Assembly (NCBI GenBank): GCA_010094045.1
Contig: ML986584.1
Span: forward strand, 372,001 to 436,000
DNA: 64,000 nt
From: Lojkania enalia
Lineage: Eukaryota > Ascomycota > Dothideomycetes > Pleosporales
Reading direction: 5' to 3'
The position numbers and the translations under genes are program-made. Positions 56,523-64,000 of this stretch are shown one piece after another. The first letter of the stretch is position 1, and every line of letters starts with the position of its first letter. Below the pieces are notes generated by a model. That model worked only from the letters and a program-made list of their open reading frames with translations, ran no database searches and was not told where the DNA came from.

Positions 56523-57470
56523 ATGCCGGACGTTCCTCAGGAAAAACCGCTCAATGAGTATGTGGATTCCCGCTAGCTCATACGTAGATACCTTGGTCCC
56601 AAAAGCATGCCGCCTTGAATTCTCAACTCTCACACCGCTATCCCATGTCATCCACTAACGAACATCAGGCTCCTCTCCCGCTCTATGGTCGACATCTACA
56701 TCGGTCCCGAGAACACACACTGGATCCTGCACGAAAAGTTACTCTGCTATCACTCGCCCTTTTTCCGCAAAACCTTCTGCAACAAGGATAACGCGACAAA
56801 ATCCTTCGGCCTGCCCGACGAGGAAGATGCGCCCTTCAAGACCTTCGTCGGCTGGCTCTACTCATCCTCGCTCCCCGTGCCACGCGAGGAATCAGATCTC
56901 GGACTAATGTTCGATCTCTATTTGATGGCCGAGAAGTTCCAGATACCAACCTTGATACAGGACGTCCTGCAGGTGGTGCGGGAGTGGTACAAATACTCGG
57001 ACACATACCCCGGCCTACGCCGCGTACAGTATATCTACGCAAATACCGAGGAGGGAAGCCCGATGCGACACATGCTCGTGCATGCGGTGGCACGGTTGTT
57101 GGTGGTGGAGAAAGGCATTCCGCAGCATTGGGACAAGGCGCTGAGGAAGAATGGCCAGTTGGCTGTGGATATTATTAGCGCGATTCAGAGCTGGAGGTTG
57201 GATGAGGATGTAATCCCGGATGCGAGGGAAGATCCTGTGGAAGGGGAGGTGCTTGTCGACGAGGCTGGAGATGAAGAGCAAGAGCAAGAGCAAGAGGGGA
57301 GTGGTGATGATGGAGATGAGACGGTTGTCGAATCTCCGGGTGAGGTCAAGCTACCGGATGTGTTGAACGGAAAGAGGAAAGGTGCTGATTTGCTGAATGG
57401 AGTGCAGAAATTAGGGCTTAGGGAGGTGCCTAATGGTCTTACGAATGGCGACTATGGGACCCTACGTTGA
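56523..57470 (+). CDS. BTB/POZ-domain protein
   Basis: Exons 56523-56557 and 56669-57470 with a 111-nt intron (GTATGT donor, CACTAAC branch-like site, CATCAG acceptor), total 278 aa. The short first exon adds MPDVPQEKPLNE; without it the frame begins at a later ATG (56682). The BTB fold is shown by VDIYIGPENTHWILHEKLLCYHSPFFRKTF, here given in its key parts: I-x-I, LHEKLLCYHSPFF, then DEEDAPFKTFVGWLYS and YLMAEKFQIPTL. Fungal BTB proteins of this kind are usually adaptors of cullin-3-type ligases or scaffold proteins; no other domain is visible. The C-terminal 90 residues are acidic (EQEQEQEG) and disordered. Confidence 0.85.
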
Positions 57471-60213
57471 GGACGTAAATGGCCTCTATTTTCCGAATTT
57501 GGGTTTAATTTGCGACTTGGCAGGCAAAAAGACTGTTATTTTGAGGAAGGCGTCTGGGATTTGGACTGTAAGCGCTGGGAGAGATAATCCTTCTCCTTCT
57601 TTGATTGTTTTCTTGATAATGAGTTTAAATGTACTGTATGTTTATTTCAAGATCCATTTAGTTTAGGAAAGTGTCAGGAGTCTATAGTCAGAGAACACCA
57701 TGTACGCAAGATGTTATTCCAAATCGCGGGTTGCAATTCATTGCTCTAACGGGGTACGCATGTGCGACATTATAGCGGGACATCTATAATTAGCAATCAA
57801 CAAGCGATTGTGACAATGCGAAGACGCAGATTACAGGACCTCAAAGGGTACAAGGAATTATAATATTAAGTGCGTCGACGTACGTGTAAGACCTGGCTTA
57901 TCCATGCTTCCCATTACCCACTTTTTCGTATATTACCAGACACAGACCACTGTATCCATTATTTTGCAGTGTATGTATATGCTGACGCTACGCCTGCTCC
58001 ATGACTACAACAGGCGTATGCCACACGTAACCTAGGGATAGATGATCAGGAGCCATATCTTGTTATAATATTTGGGCAAGGCAAGCCGCTAGAAATGTGG
58101 CAATCGATGTCTTCTTTCTCTAGACCTTTTGTTTGTCCATATTTACATTGCCTCGTTTCCATGTCCACAGACGGCCCGGCCGTTTCAAGTCGCTCCATTA
58201 GTCGCCGTTTCATTCCGATAAGACTCGTTTCATAGTGAACCTACTTGCTTGCGCTACTTACCACCGGCCCGCAGGCGATCTGCTGTCGTGGTAGATTTCG
58301 CAAAAAGTCACTGTGGCGTTGGTAGCAGGTAGAGTAATAGAACCACGACTACGGCGTCTTCAGGTCTTACTTTCGTACCATTCAAGACTAGATGTATAGT
58401 AAGTAATACAAGGGTTTGCCGGAAAGATTGTAGAGATGTCCTAGCGGAGGCATATCGAAGCGGATGACTAGGAATATTCCGACCAGGATGGAGACGAGGC
58501 TCTGTCACCTTCCCTGGGAAGATCACAGGGACGGCGCAAAACGGCCGATTGTCCTCCGGAGGCCTCGTTCGGTGATAAATCATGATCCCGGAATGGGTCC
58601 GCGCACGTCGGACATATGAGATGCAGCCGGAGGGATATCGCGGAAGCGGAAAATCACGCAGTCGAACGATTAGAGCAGCGATGCAGGGCCCGCATGTGCA
58701 TCATACTCAGCGACCGGGCCGGTAATGAAGATTCAGCTGCATGGAATACGCATCTCTAAGCCATCAGTAAGAATGCACAGTCTCGAACTTTCGAACCCCG
58801 AGCACGTGATGGTGAGCGGTAACGAGACGGTGGTGTGAAATACACCGAGATGAATAGGAAAGGCTTTGGAAATTTCGGGCGTTTGTGCATGATAGCCTAC
58901 CATTTGTAGTAGGTGCAAAGATATGTCTGTATGATGAGTTGTTAGCCATACAAACAGTGGTGGGGACGATTGGAAGGGAAGCTCGGCCTCTCATTCGAGG
59001 GTAGCGTGAGTAAGCTTGCGGTGCAGCACAACGTAATCGCAGTAAGGCTTAGACGACGGTAGCTATCAGGACGACTAGTACGATGTGTAAGGAGGCGCGA
59101 GCTGCAGTTTGGGCATCTGTTGCCGGTGCCTTTCTCGAAGGCCTGAATGTCGGGTCTATGCAGGGCAGAGCAGAGCAGACGACAAGCTGCCCAAAGGCGT
59201 AACACGTCTCTAGGCCCGGAGCGCCGTAATGGTAGCATCACTCTGCGTGCTGCAGGAGAGCAAACAGAGGACTATTGACGCAGGTTGATGCAACAGCCTA
59301 CAATGGCAATTGGGTTCCCGCGTATCGTGGGTCGAGCACACAGCCTCTGCCGCACGCAACGATTGCCGGAAAATTCGGTCGGATCACGAAGGAGAAGGCG
59401 AAGCACAGGCCAAGCCGATATTTTGGGCTTTAAATAATCGCGACTGGCGAGCAAATAGGGACTCTGGCAGACAAGACAGGCAGAGTGCATGCGTACCTAG
59501 AGAGACGCTCGTCGTGGTGCGTAAGGACGCCGGGGCCACGTCAGGGGCAGGGCTAGGTCGTGTAAGAAAGTAGCTAGGTAGGTACTGTAATTCCTTTCTC
59601 AGCCGGCGGGGGCCGTGGTATCTCCGGCAATAATACAGTACCAGCCTTTGTAACGGCGTGACCACTGTCCTTCATCAGCCTTGGGCGATCTTTTAAAGGA
59701 CGAGCGGGCCGCCGCTCTGGCCGGTAGCACTAAGTACATACATTACCTCGGACAGGTCTACATACAGGAGCCCCTACTCCGTCCAGCCCCTACAACTTGG
59801 CTCCGAGAAGCGTCAACGCCATTCCAAGGTTATTCGGCCCCTCCAATCAATACTCCTGCGTCCTCGCTCGTCCCGCCGCCACCCACGTCCTGTCATTGGC
59901 GCAGCGCTACTGCACCCGCCGCATACTCTGCATACATCCTGCGCACGCCAACGCGCACATTCCGCCGCCCTCCTACCATTAAGGCTGTTCCGCGCGGCCT
60001 AGGAGTGCCCTGCATCCCTGGAGTCGACAACAGCTACATCATCAGGCATTCACGCATTGCCTGTGCCTATATCTTGACCACCAGCCGCTGCGTTAGTTGG
60101 CCTAGACATCAGACGCTCGAGCAGTTTGCCAAATATTCGACTGAAGCCTCTGGCCAGCTACTACCACTACACATCTACTTCTCTACTCTCGCTCACACTT
60201 AAACACTACCACA
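57471..60213. other. Gene-poor region and long leader
   Basis: 2.7 kb. Frames at 58308-58583 (-) and 59310-59573 (+) have no family likeness. A 173-codon frame at 59681-60202 lacks an ATG and is C/T/A-rich like a leader; I take the part up to 60213 as the probable 5' leader of the small gene that follows. Confidence 0.45.
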
Positions 60214-60438
60214 ATGTTCTCCTGCGTAAACTACGAGCGCGGCTGCCGAGGCCGTTGCAACGCACAGGGTGGCCGGTGCGATAGTTGCATCACGCTCAAC
60301 CTTCAATCCATTCGCTCCAGCAGCTCATCCTCGATATCCTCAATATCATCCGTCAATGGCCGGCAAGGAGCGGCCTATTCTGCCATGACATCCTCCTTCG
60401 CATCGCTGAGCCAGCTCGGCGCCTCGAGAGGCCGGTAG
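60214..60438 (+). CDS. Small 74-aa cysteine-containing protein
   Basis: An ATG with a good context (CACAATG) after a CA/CT-rich leader opens 74 codons to TAG 60438. The N-terminus MFSCVNYERGCRGRCNAQGG, then RCDSC, has five cysteines (C4, C11, C15, C22, C25) in a compact pattern that could bind zinc. A Ser-rich stretch (SSSSSSISSISS) and a short Ala/Ser end follow. There is no signal peptide. I have an impression that short fungal proteins with a similar M-F-S-C...RGCRGR start exist, but I cannot name a family. Function unknown; reality as a gene is moderately supported. Confidence 0.5.
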   Translation: MFSCVNYERGCRGRCNAQGGRCDSCITLNLQSIRSSSSSSISSISSVNGRQGAAYSAMTSSFASLSQLGASRGR

Positions 60439-63400
60439 CTCCAGCCTATGCACAAGAGACGCCCGAAACGGACTCACTATCATGAACGATTCATCTTCAG
60501 CGTTTTAGCGAAACGAGTCTCATCAAGCTCCATGATTTACACCAACGACCACCCCAACCTAAATCTCACGTCGACCCTACCAACCGATAGGGCAGCATTT
60601 GGAGGAACACGAAATCGCATTTTCATGGGTCGGTTTTCTGCATTTCCTAGTTTGTACCATATACCACTTTGCTACCCTCGTACCAAGGGGAGCAAACAGC
60701 GCAGGCGTTGATACACGTGTGGGACCGGCGTTTTGAAGACTTCTAAAGTAGCATCATCATCATCATCATCATCTTATTCCATTTTAGTTAATATCTTCCA
60801 AAGTAACATAGAACTCCTTCTCCCCGGAAAAGGGCGGGGACGAAGGGCAGGCTTTCACTGTTTCCTCTGCAATACCAATCAATTCAAAGCAATTCAATAA
60901 TGGCTCCCAATCCTAGTCTGCAATACTTGTTCTTCCGAAGACCCAAGGGAAACGAAAATGGCATTTCCATCAGTCCTAAGCCCCATTTTTTGGCGCCCCA
61001 TATTAAAAAAAAAATGATGCAGGTGCAGCATTTCTACGAGTAAAAAACGCTATAGCACCCTCTGATGTAAGACTATATTGGCCGGAATGCCATCTGCAAG
61101 ATCCCCATGTCGTATCGCGATGTCGAGCAAATCGTACTACTTAATTTCCTTGGCCAGCAACTCAAAACACCTTGGCCCTCCGCCTTGACTAGCAATCCAA
61201 GAACGCGCGCAAGAAGGTTCCACAACATGTCGTATGAACCGTTTGAACCTTCCCAAAGGATATTGTTTGCATTGGGCCCCCCATCTAACCTGGCGCTCAT
61301 CCAGTCAAACCCACGCGTCACAAAACTTACTCTACCAAACGGCCATCACCAGAGTCACCACTGTCGTCAGCGCGCACGCTAGCACCCCGAAAATCCCTTC
61401 CTGAAACCTCTACTGCCCGCCTGGAAATTTACCTTGCTTCAGGTCCAGGCCGATGCCATGACTCTTACCTTCGGCTCATGACCCATTGTCAGAGCAGCGA
61501 TCGATCGGCTTTTTAGCGGGGAATCGAGACTCAAGGAACAGGATAATTGACAGGAGGATCGTGGTACGTTAGCGCCCGCTGCGTGGTGACGCCAGCGGCG
61601 TGTGTAGGCCGATGGACCCTGGTCTGGACGGTATTGTGTGGGGCCCTCCTTGTATCGTGAAGCGGGGTGGATATGGTGTTGAACTTTTGCTTTCGCCGGT
61701 TCTCGGCTGTTGGCCGAGAAGGGCCACGGGGTTCAAAGGCAAATGCCTCACTTTCCAGGTCAATAGTCCCGGGGAGGGGGGGACCGCAAATAATCGACGG
61801 ATGGTAGATGTGTGTTAGCAGCCTCGGATTGTACAATATTGAGGCGATGATGGACGAGAGGGCAATGCCGTGTCCCTAATTCGGGAAAGCGATTGGGCCG
61901 CAGGAACTTTCCGTTCATATATGCATGCAATCTCAAGCAGGTAGGTAGTGCTATCGCTCCGCCTTCTATCCCGTTTCCAATACATAAAAATGACATTTGT
62001 AGCAGGCGCTTCTATTGGTGTGAAAAAGCACAAGGTAAAACACGCTGTGGGAGGAAGGGGGGGGGCCGAGGAGAAAATCCTCCGTACATACATACATATT
62101 GCGCTGCACGTTCTCTTACTGGCTATGTAACGGTTTCTGCGACCGCTCCTGCGACCCCAGAATACGAAAGCAGGTTTTCGGTGGCAGAATTACTCATAAG
62201 TAATGGACGTGTACCCGTCTATGCAAGTAGAGTATTGACGGTGCCACCCCAAATACAACATTGTTACCGGAAATAGTCCTCATACCAATATCTTTCTACC
62301 CAAAAGGTAGGCCATCGCATTGACGTATCGTGGCTGTGACGACGATCAATGAAGGCGGCCGCAGAAAGGGCATATAGATAGAATTGCAGCCCGCATATTG
62401 CATGTCGCTCTCTGTAGAATTAGAGCACTTGGTATAAGACAAATGCAAATACTGAGAGGAGGCGGATGTATGCATCCGTCTTTTGGGATCATTAGACCGA
62501 GCGGGCTTCCTCTACATACCGCGGAATACCGTCGAAGAATGGTATTTTTAGCAGCACCGGCGGTTCTCCAACGCTCAGCTGCATCGTACCAGTCGAGAGA
62601 CGGTTGAGCGGCTAAGGAGTCTTTGCAGACAGTGAGGCGGGTTGCGTTTAGACGTAGATTTAAGGTATACCTACCCCAAGTACGAAATATGCCCTCAATG
62701 AATAGTCGACTGCCTCTGCAAAAGGTGGTCCAGAAGAAGTACCGTTGAGTGGAGCAAGAATGCTTTACCGGCCCCGCCTTGCTGATGAAAGAAAGTCCAG
62801 TTAATAAGTCGGTCACTCGGCAAAATGGATTGATATACATCGGAACTAGAGATAAAATTGGGATTGATAGTATACATCATCTACGAGGCAACTCTAGTCT
62901 ATTTGGCTTCGAAGAGGTCGTGGCTGAGGATTGACGGATTCCTGTCGATGTCGTAAAATCATGTCGTGATGGATTACATATTCCTCTAGCGTCGCGAGCG
63001 GAAAGCGGGAATTGGGTAAACGATGGTTATAGGACTTGTAGTTGCTAGCTCCACTAGGCGGTTGCTTAGCTAATTATCATTCGAGCCAAAATGAATATCG
63101 CATCACGTGTTCGGTCTCTCGGCTATTACTGAGAGTTTAGCAAGTCAGATCTAGCTTGCTTCGGAAATGGTCTCTTTCTCGAAAGGGTAAGCAAATTAAT
63201 TCCCTTGATAGCGGAAGTATAGATATTTCAGTTGTCCCGCCTGTCAACACTGTTTCAGCCCTATGACAATAATTCAGTGTCAAAAACTTATGGTAGAAAT
63301 CACTTGGTATCTCAATGCTGACCTCATCCGCGTGCGAATTCCACCTGAAGTCCACTTGAACCCAACATGCTACGAAGTCTGAAAACGAAAGATTTCCTAA

Positions 63401-64000
63401 TCGGCTCCACTTAGTAATTGGTCATCCTTGATCGTTTGCCAGTCTAGTCTCCAGGGCCTCACGTTAAAATAGCCCGTATCCCGCGATCAAAAGTACCCGA
63501 GATTTCATCGCTGTCGGGGAGAGGAATTTCCTTATGTGGTTTGTAGTCAAAGTAACGACGAATTTATATGTGTCAAGACGCTAGGAAGACGAACTATCGC
63601 GTACGATTCCGGTGTGGCACATGTCCCACGACGGGTTCATAGGTGACAAGGGCCTATATTAAGAAGTATGATAATTTCTTCGAATGGGAACAGAAGTGGG
63701 TGAAAACGAGTGGAGATGGTAAGTTTGCCACCCTCACAGTTGCTCAATACAGAGTTTCGACCAGCCAAACAAACCAGTGGATTTCATCGATAAATCATCT
63801 AAAGTTGCCGAAGATGTGAAATTAGAAAAATGCCTCGACTACAGTAGAGGTGAGCAGTAAACAAGGAGCGACCCCCATAAGCCAGCCAAGGCGATCACGG
63901 AGAAGAGATATCACAACCGTGGACGAAACGGTCCGTTCCAGTCAGTAGAAACGCGTTAAATACTGCTGGATAGCACTGATGCCTCGTTAGAGAATCTTCC
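60439..64000. other. Gene-poor right flank
   Basis: 3.5 kb without a supported gene. A plus-strand segment at about 63560-63860 looks partly protein-like: KTNYRVRFRCGTC, in-frame TAG, then YIKKYDNFFEWEQKWVK and a GTAAGT at about 63720. It may be an exon of a gene extending past the right end, or a relic. Minus-strand frames near 62346-62840 have chance composition. Confidence 0.4.
60752..60773 (+). repeat. CAT trinucleotide microsatellite
   Basis: About seven CAT units (22 bp) in non-coding DNA downstream of the small gene. Confidence 0.9.

Noticed and set aside
58780..58812. TTCGAACCCCG resembling a tRNA T-arm
   Set aside because: No acceptor stem, D-arm or anticodon arm could be fitted around it; no tRNA gene is supported anywhere in the window.
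59681..60202. 173-codon frame
   Set aside because: Starts without ATG and looks like C/T/A-rich leader; no domain.
62346..62840. 164-codon minus-strand frame
   Set aside because: Random-like composition, no motif, no neighbouring exon that extends it.

Overview
This is a window of nuclear DNA from a filamentous ascomycete (Pezizomycotina; Leotiomycetes is my best guess, but no marker here proves it). The evidence is short GT-AG introns (about 47-70 nt, a few over 100), genes on both strands separated by 0.3-3 kb of A+T-richer DNA, and recognisable fungal families: EFR3, TRS120, RRP36, an ING/PHD reader, a Bor1-type anion transporter, a PMP47/Ant1 carrier and NCS1 and sugar-porter permeases. 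I resolved exons by hand. Every spliced model given with exon coordinates sums to a whole number of codons and restores family-typical sequence at the junctions.

Layout. 1-8.5 kb: the 3' end of a FAD monooxygenase, a secreted tyrosine-rich probable GPI protein, an MFS sugar transporter (-) and a decayed IF3-like pseudogene. 9-24 kb is dense in housekeeping genes: EFR3 (+, with overlapping upstream ORFs), a GFD2-like DEDDh nuclease with RGG tail (-), an ING/PHD protein (+), a fungal C2H2 protein (+) and a 101-aa cysteine-rich secreted protein (-) that is visible only after splicing. 25-41 kb: a Bor1-like transporter (+), a 2.7-kb gene desert with a broken F-box-like relic, TRS120 (-) head-to-head with a 1720-aa HSP90-type ATPase protein (+). 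41-47.4 kb: a 12-cysteine secreted protein (+), a dihydrodiol/xylose dehydrogenase with a 21-nt microexon (-), a peroxisomal adenine nucleotide carrier (-) and a purine/cytosine permease (-). 47.4-50.6 kb is a desert with an assembly gap. 50.6-57.5 kb: an orphan 601-aa protein (-), an FCP1-like protein (-), RRP36 (+) and a BTB protein (+). 57.5-64 kb is almost empty, with one small cysteine-containing protein.

How the genes relate. There is no secondary-metabolite cluster, CRISPR, rRNA or tRNA that I can support. Functions are mostly independent housekeeping roles: plasma-membrane PI4K scaffold, TRAPP trafficking, rRNA processing, chromatin reading and transport. The less ordinary parts are the secreted proteins, the ATPase protein ending in a zincin-like HExxHxxxxxH motif, the NADP-motif microexon and the EFR3 upstream ORF whose stop overlaps the start codon.
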